Shown piece after piece: positions 45,047 to 54,049 of a stretch of 64,000 nucleotides of DNA. The stretch is from Streptomyces sp. PKU-EA00015. GTDB taxonomy: Bacteria; Actinomycetota; Actinomycetes; Streptomycetales; Streptomycetaceae. The DNA lies in contig NZ_JABZEE010000015.1 of NCBI RefSeq assembly GCF_013387495.1, positions 124,001 to 188,000 of the forward strand, in the 5' to 3' direction. Positions within the stretch are counted from its first letter, which is position 1; the number at the start of each line of letters is the position of its first letter. The translations under genes and the position numbers were made by a program. The notes under the pieces were generated by a model that worked only from the letters and a program-made list of their open reading frames with translations, was not told where the DNA came from and did no database searches.

Positions 45047-45194
45047 GGCCCCCCCGGACGCACTCCGACAGGGGGCGGTATGCCCAGGTCATGGCTGAAC
45101 GTCGCGCGTACCCGAGTTTCGCTCCGACAAACCCGGTTATGTCCAGGGCAGCGGCCACACCGCCATTGCGCTAAGCAATGATCTTGGACAGTAG

Positions 45195-45225
45195 AGGACC
45201 CCGGCCACGTGATGGCCGGGGTCCT
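45195..45225. terminator. Bidirectional terminator between convergent genes
   Basis: AGGACCCCGGCC, 7-nt loop ACGTGAT, GGCCGGGGTCCT: perfect 12-bp stem between the convergent MFS and CDF genes; it can serve both. Confidence 0.85.
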
Positions 45226-45244
45226 GTGCTGTGCGGGTGTCGGT

Positions 45245-45970
45245 TTAGCGGTAGCAGTCGCAGCCGGGGCGACAGCGGCACGCGTCTGTCTCAACGGCTG
45301 CGGTGGGGACCGCCGCGGCGGCGGCCGGGGTGGCGCAGCAGCCCTTGCCCTGCCAGGCGTCGCAGCCTTCCTTGACCGCGATGGCGGCGATAACGAGGGC
45401 GGCGATCGGGTCGGCCCAGGACCACCCGAGAGTGGCGTTGAGGACCAGGCCGACCAGAAGGACGGCGGAGAGGTAGGTGCACAGCAGGGTCTGCTTGGAA
45501 TCGGCGACCGCGCTGGCAGAGCCGAGTTCGCGTCCGGCCTTGCGCTGGGCGGCGGACAAGAACGGCATCACCGCGAGCGAGAGGGCGGCGATGACGATGC
45601 CGGGGATGGAGCGTTCGGCCTCGCCGGTGCCGGCCAGCGCACGGGCGGCGTCGATGGTGACGTACGCGGCGAGCGCGAAGAACGACACCGCGATGATCTG
45701 CAGGGTGGTCTTCTCCCGTGCCTCTCGTGCCGCGTGGTCGCGCACGGAGAACTGCCAGGCGACCGCGGCGGCGGAGGAGACCTCCATGACCGAGTCCAGG
45801 CCGAAGCCGATCAGGGCGGTGGAGGAGGCGATCGTCCCGGCGCTGATCGCGACGATCGCCTCGGTGACGTTGTAGGTGATGGTGGCCGCGACCAGCAGCC
45901 GTATCCGCTTCGCGAGGACGTCGCGGCGGGCCGCTGCCGGGCCTGTGCCGATGGGTATCTCGGCGGTCAT
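45245..45970 (-). CDS. CDF-like cation efflux protein with Cys-rich tail
   Basis: 241 residues with about five to six TM helices (ATITYNVTEAIVAISAGT; GLVLNATLGWSWADPIAALVIAAIAV), the ALIGFGLDSVMEVSSA metal-site-like segment of cation diffusion facilitators, and a C-terminal metal-binding tail ETDACRCRPGCDCYR. It overlaps the upstream regulator stop (TGATG). With a CmtR-type sensor in the same operon, the likely cargo is Cd/Pb/Zn-type metals. Confidence 0.82.
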   Translation of the reverse strand: MTAEIPIGTGPAAARRDVLAKRIRLLVAATITYNVTEAIVAISAGTIASSTALIGFGLDSVMEVSSAAAVAWQFSVRDHAAREAREKTTLQIIAVSFFALAAYVTIDAARALAGTGEAERSIPGIVIAALSLAVMPFLSAAQRKAGRELGSASAVADSKQTLLCTYLSAVLLVGLVLNATLGWSWADPIAALVIAAIAVKEGCDAWQGKGCCATPAAAAAVPTAAVETDACRCRPGCDCYR

Positions 45971-46305
45971 CAGCAGCAGTCCTTGTCTTCCGCGTCCACA
46001 CAGGTCTTGTCGGTTTCAACGGCGACCACGGCGGTGCGCAGATCGTCCAGCGCGTGACCGAGGCGTTCGTCGGCGAGCTCGTAGCGGGTGCGCCGGCCGA
46101 CCGGTACCGCGACGACCAGGCCGCAGTCGCGCAGGCACGCCAGGTGGTTCGACAGCCGGGTCCGGGAGATCTCCAGGGTGTCAGCGAGGTCTGCGGGGTG
46201 GGCCGGTGCCTCGCGCAGGGCGAGGAGGACCCGACAGCGGATCGGGTCGGCGAGAGCGCGGCCGAACCGCGCCAGCACCTGGATGTCAGCAGCGAGAGTC
46301 AGCAC
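45970..46305 (-). CDS. CmtR-type ArsR/SmtB metal sensor
   Basis: 111 residues: HTH region PADLADTLEISRTRLSNHL. The metal ligands known for M. tuberculosis CmtR (Cys57, Cys61, Cys102) fall at exactly the same numbers here (LACLRDCGLV, KTCVDAE), and Cys24 is also present; a further Cys pair ends the protein (KDCC). GTG start at 46305, with no clear Shine-Dalgarno. Upstream TGAATTCATGAA (46329-46340) contains two overlapping palindromes and may be the operator. It represses itself and the CDF gene until Cd or Pb binds. Confidence 0.88.
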   Translation of the reverse strand: MLTLAADIQVLARFGRALADPIRCRVLLALREAPAHPADLADTLEISRTRLSNHLACLRDCGLVVAVPVGRRTRYELADERLGHALDDLRTAVVAVETDKTCVDAEDKDCC

Positions 46306-46494
46306 ACCACCGACAGTACACGGAATCCTGAATTCATGAAACTCTGCACGCACGTGCGGACGCCGCGAAGCCACGTCTCGTGCGTCCTGCGAGCGGCAAG
46401 ACATCCCGGGACGCCACATCCCCACGTACTAGACGTCGTTTCCTCCCGGTGTTTCATCCCAGGATCTGCGGTTGGTGGGGCTTCGGAGAGGTCG

Positions 46495-47037
46495 TCACCA
46501 CCGTCGGTGCACGGTGGCTTTGGTGCCAGTCACCAGGCTTGCCGATGGAACGTCATCGGCCACGACCGCGCCAGCGGCGATCACGGCATCACGGCCGATG
46601 CTGACGCCGGGCAGGATCGTGGCACCGGCACCGATCCACACGTTCTCTGCAACGTCGATGGGCGCGCCGGTGAGGTACAGCCGCCGCTCCTCGGGATCGA
46701 CCGGGTGGCCGCTGGTGATGAACGTGACCTTCGGGCCGACCATCACGCGCTCGCCGAGCCGTATACCGGCGTAGTCCAGGAACGTGCAGTTCTGGTTGAT
46801 GAACACGCGCTCGGCGAGGTCGAGGTGGAGACCGTGGTCCGTGTAAAAGGGCGGATAGATCGTGACTCTCGGCGGCAGCGGCCTGCCGAGGATCTGTTCC
46901 AACAGTTCGGCCTTGCCCGCTTCGTCCTCGAAGGGCAGGACGTTCAGGCGGGAGGTGAGCTCGGTGACCCGCAGGACCCTCTCGGCCATGGCCTGGAACT
47001 CGGCGCTGTGGATGCGCATGAAACGGTCGCTGGACAT
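46495..47037 (-). CDS. Sugar O-acetyltransferase (hexapeptide repeat, Maa/LacA-like)
   Basis: 180 residues. N-terminal helical cap (AMAERVLRVTELTSRLN), then the left-handed beta-helix: VFINQNCTFLDYAGIRLGE, MVGPKVTFITSGHPVDPEER (catalytic His in SGHP), VWIGAGATILPGVSIG. Typical of maltose/galactoside acetyltransferases that use acetyl-CoA. Single gene, divergent from nothing obvious upstream. Confidence 0.92.
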   Translation of the reverse strand: MSSDRFMRIHSAEFQAMAERVLRVTELTSRLNVLPFEDEAGKAELLEQILGRPLPPRVTIYPPFYTDHGLHLDLAERVFINQNCTFLDYAGIRLGERVMVGPKVTFITSGHPVDPEERRLYLTGAPIDVAENVWIGAGATILPGVSIGRDAVIAAGAVVADDVPSASLVTGTKATVHRRW

Positions 47038-47061
47038 GCCACGATCCTGTCTCCTGTACGG

Positions 47062-47236
47062 CTAACCGGACAAGATCCAGTCAGAGGTCATTCCACCCGG
47101 CGCTTCGTCCCGGAACACGCTCGCCGCGGTAACCACACCCCACTTCGTGAAGTAGCCGTAGACCGTGTTCCAGTGCGGGAGGTAGCGCCACTGGACGCCC
47201 GTGCGGTCCATGTACAAGATCGCGCCCATGATTGCT
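47062..47236 (-). pseudogene. IS5-type transposase remnant (DUF4096-like N-terminal piece)
   Basis: Minus frame: ILYMDRTGVQWRYLPHWNTV then YGYFTKWG, matching the N-terminal GxxWRxLPxxxxxWxTVYxxFxxW of IS5-family transposases. It breaks off into unrelated sequence. Confidence 0.6.
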
Positions 47237-47647
47237 CCGGCCGACGCTGGGTGACGACTGAGACGAGTACCCGTTCCGCTCCACGCTGGAGGTGCGGCGA
47301 GCCCTGACTGGGATTGCTCGGTGCGGGCGGTGGACTCGACGCAGAACCAGTCGGCGGGAGGTCCGTTGCCCTTTCTCACTGACATCGCTCTCTTGTCGGG
47401 CCCAGGGGCCATGTTGGTGGGCCAACTACGTGTCCCATGCCCCGGGCCGGAAGCTTTCCCCGGCGATTTGCGGTGAAGATGGGGCCGTTGGGATGCAGCG
47501 TGCGGCGCGCAGTCAAGAGGGAGTGTCGTTGAGCGTTCCTGACGCCGACGGGTGGTCACGGAGATCGGAAGTGGCTGACAAGCGCGGCTCAGACCGGATT
47601 GAGACCGGATCCTGCCGCCGTCGAAGCCCCGTCGTGGCGGGTCGGCG
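47237..47647. other. Non-coding stretch next to transposase scrap
   Basis: No supported gene; part may be the degenerate upstream end of the transposase. Confidence 0.35.
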
Positions 47648-50600
47648 CTACCTGCGGTGGATCATGGCGCTCTGCGCTGCCTCGAAGGCGACCGGCAGCA
47701 GCTCCGCCAGGTGGCGGTCGAGTGCCGCGAGCAGGGGATCGGCCTGGACCGACACGTCCTCGACGTTGGACGCCACCTGCTCCATCGCACCGACCGCCAG
47801 GACGAAGCCGGGCAGGTGGGCCTCGGGGTTCCGGCAGACCAGTCGGCTCCAGATGTCCAGCGCAGTCATCGCGGGTTCCAGTGCCGTCTCCCAGAGGCCG
47901 TAGGCGGTCAGCTGGTTCACCGTGCGGGAGAGGAGTTCGGCGACGGCGGGCTCGTACTCGGGTGACGCCTCGTCGAGTTGGTGCCAGACATCCAGTGCAC
48001 GTCGCAGAGCGGCCAGGAACGCCGACGGGGATCCGGCCTCGGCCTGCCAGCGGCCGAGCTGAAGCGTCTGGACGACGATGTCGGTGTCCGTCTCGCTGTT
48101 GCCGAGCCCGATCCGTCGCCGGTGCTCCCCGATGGCGATCGCCTGCTGCATGGTGTGGCGAGCCTCGGTGGAACGCCCCACGGTCTGCAGGAGGTTGCTG
48201 AGGTTCATGAGCGCGCTGATCAGCATCGGCTCGCCGTTGCGCGGGTCGCGACGGGCCAGTCGGCGGTGGCCGTCCACCGAGTCCGCCATGAGCTGCAGGG
48301 CTTCCTCGTGGTGGCCCGACTTGACCAGGAGCGTTCCGAGGTTCGAGCTCCGGAGCGCCAGCTCGAATTCGTAGGCGGTATCGGTCCTGGCCAGCTGTCG
48401 GGTGAGCTCCACGGACCGGCGCAGTGCGCGCGTGGCCTTGTCGTGGTGGCCCAGGTTTCGGAGGAAGTCGGTGAGTAGCTGCAGCTCGAGGGCGAGGTCG
48501 TCCCGAAGGTCTGGGTCCGTTCTCGCTAGCCGCTCTATCAGGTCCACGCTCTGTTCGAGGGAGCGCAGCGCCTCCTCGTCGCGGCCGACGGCGCGCAGGT
48601 AGGAGCTCAGCCCGCTCAGCGCGAGGGCGTACTGGATGTCACGGGTGGGGTGGGTTCTGTCCAGGTCCTGCCAGACTTTCAGTCGCTCCTGCGCTGTGTG
48701 CAGGGCCTCCTCGTGGCGGCCTGCGCGGCTGAGCGCGGAGCTCAGGCCGCTCAGGGCGACACCGAGGGCGGCCTGTGCGGACGTCGAACCGTCCTTGGCA
48801 TGCTGGCGGGCCGTGGCCAAGTGGTCTTCGGCGAGCCGCAGGTTGAGGTCGTCCAGGCCGTTGTTCCCGTAGGGCACGACGATCTGGAGTTGGTGGAGTA
48901 CGTCGATGCCGGCGGTGGTGGCTTCCAGGGCGTTCAGCAGCGCCTGCTGGATGTCGGCCGTCCGGGCCGTGCGGCCCGCCTGGTGGTGCGCGACGGCGGC
49001 CCGTACGAGCACGGTGACCAGTTGCACCTGCTGGTCGGTGGAGGAGCACGCCAGCAGGGCGGCCAGTGGGAGTGGCGGATCGAGGTCGAGGAGGGCACGG
49101 GAGGCGTGGTACTCGCCGACGCGGTCGGGCTGAAGCGTGCCCCAGAACCGGTCGGGACCGGGCGGGTAGAGGGTGCGTAGCCACGCCGTCACTTCCGCTG
49201 CCCGCGCGGGGGGGACCTCGGGGAGTACGCCGACGGCCGCGAGGGCCTCGGCCTCGTCCGTCGCCCCGCACAGCGCGGCGACGGCGACGGCCCGGTGCAA
49301 GGTCGTCGGATCGAGCGGCCCGAGCCGCTCGGCGGCCCGCACCCAGTACCGTTGCTCGTGTCGGAGGAGGGTGGCCTCGGCGGGTTCCTCGAGCGCGGTC
49401 TCGACGGGCGCCGAGCCGTTCTGCAGAAGAGTGGTGAGGGCGGTCATCTGCACGGTGAGGACGGATTCGTACGCGGGCTCGTCCAGATCCTGCGGGGCGC
49501 GCAGGGCGTTGGCGAGCATCGGCCACCCGGCGGGCGGGCGGCCGGGCAGGCCCGGCAGTTCCTCCAGCAGGTCGGCGAGGTCGCCGAGGGCGTCGGTGAA
49601 CATTTCGGTACGGGTCTCGGGCGGGCCGTCCTCGGGTGCCAGTGACGCCAGTTCGGTCGTCGGGGCCCTGGCGAGGATCTCGTCGGCGTGGGAGGCGGTG
49701 AAGCCGTCGGTCTTCCAGGTGCCGCCGGTGCGGGCGAGGAGCAGGAGCCGGGTGCGGTGGCGACAGCTCCGGAGCTGGTCGATGACGCGGCGTACCAGGC
49801 TCGGCCGGGCATCCGCGTAGTCGACGACCAGCAGGAAGGGGAGCGCGGTCTCCAGGGACCTGAGTTCGGGCAGGGCGAGGTCGCTGTGACGCAGTTCCGC
49901 CCGGAGGTGCCCGGTGACCCAGCCCTCCTCGCGCAGGATATCGCTCAGCCGACGGGCGAGGCGGGACTTGCCCTGCCCGCCGGGCCCGGTAATCACCCGC
50001 ACCGAGAAGCCCTCGGCGTCGCGTTGGCACCAGTCCCGCAGCGCGTGTAGCTCGTCCTCCCGCCCGCGGAACGTCACGGCCTCGGCGTCGGCGCGCAGCA
50101 GCATGGTCGGCGACCGCAGGTCCCGCTCGCGGGCCGCCGGTTCGAGCAGGTCCACCGGTTCGGCGGCTTCCAGCAGGGATTGCCACCCGCCGTGCTCGGC
50201 GACCAGCGCCGAAAAGCGTTTGTCCGCAAGAAGCGCCGACGCCGGGGTGGCTGTCAGCCGGGTGCCGCCCACGGCCTGACGGTCCTTGCGGACCACCCCG
50301 CACAGCAGGCCGCTCTGGCGGCTCTCGGCCAGCAGGGCGGCGCCGGACATCCCTGACCAGCCAGTGCCGTTCCCCTCGCTCACGGGGACGGTCGCGTCCT
50401 TACTGAAGACCTCGTAGCGCCCGGCGAGCGATCCGGTCCCCGGCATGATCTCCCCGCTGATCTGGCCGTCGAAGCGGTCGCGGGTGCGTGGGTCCTTCTC
50501 CATGCGGGGAAACCCAGCGATGGTGACCGGGTGGGGCCGGGTGCCGATGATTCGGCCCCACCGCTGTTGAGGCCGGGTGCGCACGTCAATCAGCGACTCG

Positions 50601-50887
50601 GGCGGCTCCCAGCGCAGGCCGTCGCCACCCGGTGCAGGCGCTGCGTCGACCTCGACCAGCGCCGCGTCGACTTCGTCGTCGATGCGCCACCACCGGACGG
50701 CTGCCGGGAACTGGTCCTTCCCCGCATCGGGCCGGCAGACAGTCACCCGCGTCGGGTCCGGCCCCATGGCCGTCTCGATGACATGGCCGGCCGTCAGCAC
50801 CAGCCGAGGCGCGACCAGATAGCCGGAACCGAATGTTGTGCCTTCCCGCCGGTGGACCCTGATCTGCACCCGCCGGTCGAACTCCAC
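47648..50887 (-). CDS. Trypsin-like protease-STAND NTPase-TPR protein (NLR-like)
   Basis: 1079 residues. Trypsin-like domain (1-~235) with a complete triad: H35 (LTAGHVI), D74 (DEVDAALVEV), S181 (GWSGMSGAALL). A STAND/NB-ARC-like NTPase follows (~270-560: RGREDELHALRDW, Walker A GPGGQGKSR at 301, Walker B LLVVDYAD at ~356), then TPR-type helical repeats (~690-1050, e.g. ALSGLSSALSRAGRHEEAL repeated every ~50 residues). No signal peptide or TM. GTG at 50887 with AGAAGGGGGCAGG upstream. Lies 40 bp after a trypco2 gene; the pair matches the trypsin/trypco conflict systems described by comparative genomics. Inference: TPRs sense a trigger, the NTPase oligomerises, the protease executes defence or suicide. 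Confidence 0.93.
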   Translation of the reverse strand: MEFDRRVQIRVHRREGTTFGSGYLVAPRLVLTAGHVIETAMGPDPTRVTVCRPDAGKDQFPAAVRWWRIDDEVDAALVEVDAAPAPGGDGLRWEPPESLIDVRTRPQQRWGRIIGTRPHPVTIAGFPRMEKDPRTRDRFDGQISGEIMPGTGSLAGRYEVFSKDATVPVSEGNGTGWSGMSGAALLAESRQSGLLCGVVRKDRQAVGGTRLTATPASALLADKRFSALVAEHGGWQSLLEAAEPVDLLEPAARERDLRSPTMLLRADAEAVTFRGREDELHALRDWCQRDAEGFSVRVITGPGGQGKSRLARRLSDILREEGWVTGHLRAELRHSDLALPELRSLETALPFLLVVDYADARPSLVRRVIDQLRSCRHRTRLLLLARTGGTWKTDGFTASHADEILARAPTTELASLAPEDGPPETRTEMFTDALGDLADLLEELPGLPGRPPAGWPMLANALRAPQDLDEPAYESVLTVQMTALTTLLQNGSAPVETALEEPAEATLLRHEQRYWVRAAERLGPLDPTTLHRAVAVAALCGATDEAEALAAVGVLPEVPPARAAEVTAWLRTLYPPGPDRFWGTLQPDRVGEYHASRALLDLDPPLPLAALLACSSTDQQVQLVTVLVRAAVAHHQAGRTARTADIQQALLNALEATTAGIDVLHQLQIVVPYGNNGLDDLNLRLAEDHLATARQHAKDGSTSAQAALGVALSGLSSALSRAGRHEEALHTAQERLKVWQDLDRTHPTRDIQYALALSGLSSYLRAVGRDEEALRSLEQSVDLIERLARTDPDLRDDLALELQLLTDFLRNLGHHDKATRALRRSVELTRQLARTDTAYEFELALRSSNLGTLLVKSGHHEEALQLMADSVDGHRRLARRDPRNGEPMLISALMNLSNLLQTVGRSTEARHTMQQAIAIGEHRRRIGLGNSETDTDIVVQTLQLGRWQAEAGSPSAFLAALRRALDVWHQLDEASPEYEPAVAELLSRTVNQLTAYGLWETALEPAMTALDIWSRLVCRNPEAHLPGFVLAVGAMEQVASNVEDVSVQADPLLAALDRHLAELLPVAFEAAQSAMIHRR

Positions 50888-50927
50888 CCTGCCCCCTTCT
50901 GCTGTCCCGGACCGCTACCGCACCGGT

Positions 50928-51242
50928 CTACTCCTCATCGGAGACGTTGACCGGCCCGAGGTTTGAACCGTGCGGCTCCAGCCGCACCGTGACCTGGTGG
51001 GTGGCCTTGCTCGCCCGCTCCGCCTTGGCCCCCACGCTGACGACTGCGAAACGCAGTCCCCCGTCCAGATTCCGGCTGCCGGTCAACTCAAGCCCGAGCT
51101 CCAGCGTGATCTCTCCCAAGGAGAAGAGGACCCCCTTGTCCCCCTCGGCCGAGAGCCGCCGCTGCGCCTCGGCGACCTGGTCCCGCAACAGCGTGATCGC
51201 GTCGGCCAGATCCATCCAGTCTTCCCCGCCACCATCACCCAC
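50928..51242 (-). CDS. Trypco2 domain protein
   Basis: 104 residues: DWMDLADAITLLRDQVAEAQ, an amphipathic helix, then beta-strands VLFSLGEITLELGLELT and GLRFAVVSVGAKAERA, THQVTVRLEP. This matches the 'trypsin co-occurring domain 2' family. GTG at 51242 is chosen because GGGGG precedes it and family members keep the Trp before LADAI; an ATG at 51215 is the alternative. Probably an adaptor or regulator of the protease encoded 40 bp downstream. Confidence 0.85.
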   Translation of the reverse strand: MGDGGGEDWMDLADAITLLRDQVAEAQRRLSAEGDKGVLFSLGEITLELGLELTGSRNLDGGLRFAVVSVGAKAERASKATHQVTVRLEPHGSNLGPVNVSDEE

Positions 51243-51716
51243 TGATCCCCCAAGTCCGCTTTGTCCTCGGCATCTTCGGGACGACCATCTCACAACAACA
51301 CGAAGCAGGAAGCCTCTACCGGAAATCACTCCCGGCCCGCGGCCCACCCGTCACCCATGACCGCCCCGGTCATGCCTGATCCCATGCTTCGGTGACCGTT
51401 TGCGCGACCTCTTGCGGGCGTGTGCTCGTTGGCCGCGCGATCGTGCCGAGGGCGACGGTCTCCCGGGCGCCGGCGCGCTCCGGGATCGACCGGGCGTCGT
51501 CGAAGCCGTTACTTCTGCATGCCCGCGAGGTCGGCGTGGCCGGGGGGCGCGGCCGCGTCAGCGGTGCGTTGCGCCAGTTTCCTTCAGCGGGAGGGGTCCA
51601 CGGGATCGGCCGACATGACCTTCTCCCACCTGGGGTCACTCACTGTACCGATCATGACGGCGACCGGGGAACCCAGCGACGGGCCGTGGCGGACGGCGGA
51701 CGCCGCCGAGGGAATC
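51243..51716. other. Intergenic with possible gene debris
   Basis: A minus frame (DDARSIPERAGARETVALGT) ending at 51370 looks slightly protein-like but has no start; perhaps a lost gene end. No supported gene. Confidence 0.3.
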
Positions 51717-52430
51717 TCAGACCACAAACTTCTTGTCGAGCACCATGTCGTGTCCGACGATGAAGGAGGCATCGTCGGAACACAGCCACACCACCGTCTC
51801 GGCGACCTCCGCGGCGGTCGCCCCGTCGGCGTGGTTCGCCCCCTCCTCGTGGGCCGGCCCGGGACTGATCGCGTTGATCCGGATGCCCTTGCCGATGTAC
51901 TCGTGCGCGGCGGTACGGGTCAACGCGCTCAGCGCCGCCTTCGAAGCCGCGTACGCGCTCATGCCCACCAGTCGCCCGCTGCTCGCCATGTTGCAGGCGG
52001 TGTTCACGATCACTCCGCGACCGCGCGACTCCATGTGCGCGAGCTCGTGCTTCATCGCCATGAAGACCCCCGTGAGATTGGCGGCGAGGATGTCGGCCCA
52101 CACGTCCTCGGCGATGTCGGCGACGTTGCTGTTCGGCCCGGTGACGGTCGCGTTGTTGAACGCGATGTCCAGCGCGCCGAACCGCTTCACCGCAGCCGCC
52201 ACCATGCCCGCGGCCGCGGCCGAGCCGCCCCTCGTCATGTCCGCCGCGACGCTGTCGGCCTCACCTCCCGCATCGCGGATCAGCTTCAGCGTGCCCGCCA
52301 GTTCCTCCGGGTCCGGCCCAGCCACCAGTACGCGCGCACCCTCCCGGGCGAACGCGACTGCCGCCGCCTGGCAGATGCCGTCGCCCGCTCCCGCGACCAG
52401 GGCGACCCTTCCAGCAAATCGTTTGGACAT
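51717..52430 (-). CDS. Short-chain dehydrogenase/reductase
   Basis: 237 residues. Cofactor motif VALVAGAGDGICQA (the third Gly of TGxxxGIG is Cys), DIAFNNA (NAG-type), catalytic Ser-equivalent in NTACNMASS and YAASK with Tyr/Lys; ends GHDMVLDKKFVV. Classic SDR; substrate unknown. GAGGAGC precedes ATG 52430. Immediately downstream of the DsbA-family pseudogene. Confidence 0.9.
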   Translation of the reverse strand: MSKRFAGRVALVAGAGDGICQAAAVAFAREGARVLVAGPDPEELAGTLKLIRDAGGEADSVAADMTRGGSAAAAGMVAAAVKRFGALDIAFNNATVTGPNSNVADIAEDVWADILAANLTGVFMAMKHELAHMESRGRGVIVNTACNMASSGRLVGMSAYAASKAALSALTRTAAHEYIGKGIRINAISPGPAHEEGANHADGATAAEVAETVVWLCSDDASFIVGHDMVLDKKFVV

Positions 52431-52449
52431 GGATCGAGCTCCTCTTTCT

Positions 52450-52772
52450 CTACTGATCTCTGTGAATCGTGTCGAGCAGTTCATCGGCCCACGCGGTGCT
52501 GTAGTCGTCCAGCCGTGGCAAGCCGCCCTCGTAGGGGGATCCCGTCCACGTGAACGTGGCGCCGGGCAGTGGGCCACGGCCGAGGGTCCGCGGATCCAGG
52601 GCAGCCCGCACTTCTTCGCTCCCGGCGGGTACGCCTCGCACCTTGTGGTCGATGATCAGTGCAAGCTCCCGCCGCTCGGCGACGCCGTGCAGGTGTGCAG
52701 GGCCAGGCTCGCCCAGGGGCAGCCGATGTCCGACCAGATGGTCACCGTCGGGGCGGCGGTGTCGTTCACCAT
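52450..52772 (-). pseudogene. DsbA-family protein remnant with inverted central segment
   Basis: Minus strand from ATG 52772 (AAGGA upstream): VTIWSDIGCPWASLALHT, the start of DsbA/2-hydroxychromene-2-carboxylate isomerase-like proteins with a single active-site Cys; a frameshift follows. The C-terminal end also reads on the minus strand (FTWTGSPYEGGLPRLDDY, AWADELLDTI, to 52450). The conserved middle piece (QWATAEGPRIQGSPHFFAPG, then GYASH) is readable only on the plus strand at ~52563-52640. So a short block has been inverted in place and much of the central protein deleted. Confidence 0.7.
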
Positions 52773-53046
52773 GTCCGTTCCTTCACGTCCTTCATGAGTA
52801 CGGGCTTCCTGGGCACGGGGGTACGGGCGCGGCTGCGCCCGGCCGCCGCACGGCGGCCGGGCACCCGGTGCTCAGAGCCCGACGCGGACGTCGTACTCGG
52901 TGACCAGGTGCTCAACTCGATCAGGCGCTCCACGACGGCGCGGGCGCTCCACGGGCCGCCTCGTTCAAGGGGAGGCCGAGCCGGGGTCCTTGGCCGACTG
53001 GCATGAATGTGCTGCACGGCGGAAGGACCGGTCCATGGGCGCCGGT

Positions 53047-53100
53047 CCACTTCGTCAGATGACCGGGGCCTCTTCAGGTCCGCAGCACCTGACGAAGTGG
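53047..53100. repeat. Perfect 12-bp inverted repeat upstream of aquaporin gene
   Basis: CCACTTCGTCAG (53047-53058) and CTGACGAAGTGG (53089-53100), 30-bp spacer, ending 46 bp before the aquaporin start. Could be an operator pair or a stem in the 5' leader. Confidence 0.55.
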
Positions 53101-53146
53101 CGCGCCCGAGGTTGCCGGGGCCCGGGCGGGGCCCCACATTCCGAGC

Positions 53147-53920
53147 ATGACTGGGACCTTCCTCGATACCGGTCCACGGACCGAACAACCTTCCGTGCGC
53201 GTGCGAAGGCGGGTGCCCCGCGTCCTGGAGACCGCCCTTTACGAGTTCGCGCTGTCCACCGGCATGCTGTTCACCGTGGTCACGGCCGTCCGCTGGATGG
53301 CGGGACCCGGCACGCCCCTCGCGGACCTCTTTCCGACGCTGACCAGCCAGCTCGTGGCCATGGGTCTGCTGGTCGGTGTGATCGTCGTGCTCGTGCTCGG
53401 GCCGTCCATGCGCCGGGAGACGGCCGGGCACCTGAACCCGGCCGTCACCATCGGGCTGTGGCTGCTGCGGGTCTTCCCCGTCCAGGCCGTGCTGCCGTTC
53501 GTCGTCGCGCAGTTGGCCGGCTCGGTGGCCGGCGTGGGTCTGGCGCGCCTGGCGTGGGGTGACGCGGCCGCCCGGGTCGGGGACGCTGCGCTGACGCCGG
53601 CTGCCGGCTGGAGCACCGGGGCCGTGTTCGCCGCGGAGGCCGGCGCCATGACCGTGATCATGCTGATCGTGGCCTTCGCCGGTACGCGCCGGCACCTGCT
53701 GACATACCTGCCCACGGTGGTGGGCGCCTGCGTCGCCGCCGTGATCATCTTTCTCGGGCCGCTCTCGGGCGGCGGCGCCAACCCGGCGCGCCAGTTCGGA
53801 CCCGCGCTGGTCTCCGGCACGACCGGGCTGCTGTGGGTCTACGTACTGGCCCCGGTGGCGGGGTCGCTGCTGGCAGCCCTGGTGGCCGGACTGCTGAAGC
53901 GGCGGGCCCCGGCGCGCTGA
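53147..53920 (+). CDS. Aquaporin/MIP family channel
   Basis: 257 residues, six TM helices and two NPA half-helices (HLNPAVTIG and GANPARQFGPAL). The second loop has Arg after NPA as needed for the selectivity filter. Water or small neutral solute channel; Asp/Gly signatures of glycerol facilitators are not clear. Start ATG 53147, weak Shine-Dalgarno. A CCACTTCGTCAG inverted repeat lies upstream. Confidence 0.88.
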   Translation: MTGTFLDTGPRTEQPSVRVRRRVPRVLETALYEFALSTGMLFTVVTAVRWMAGPGTPLADLFPTLTSQLVAMGLLVGVIVVLVLGPSMRRETAGHLNPAVTIGLWLLRVFPVQAVLPFVVAQLAGSVAGVGLARLAWGDAAARVGDAALTPAAGWSTGAVFAAEAGAMTVIMLIVAFAGTRRHLLTYLPTVVGACVAAVIIFLGPLSGGGANPARQFGPALVSGTTGLLWVYVLAPVAGSLLAALVAGLLKRRAPAR

Positions 53921-54049
53921 GGCAGACGCCGGGCTGCCGCTCGCGGCGTCCGAGCGTGCCCGGCCGGGAGGCGATGGCGACCTTGCCCACCTGCAACTCC
54001 ACGCCCTGCCCCACAGCCGGTTGCCGGGCCGGCTCGCCTCGGCACTTGA
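53921..54049. other. Short spacer before WD40 debris
   Basis: No gene or clear structure. Confidence 0.3.
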
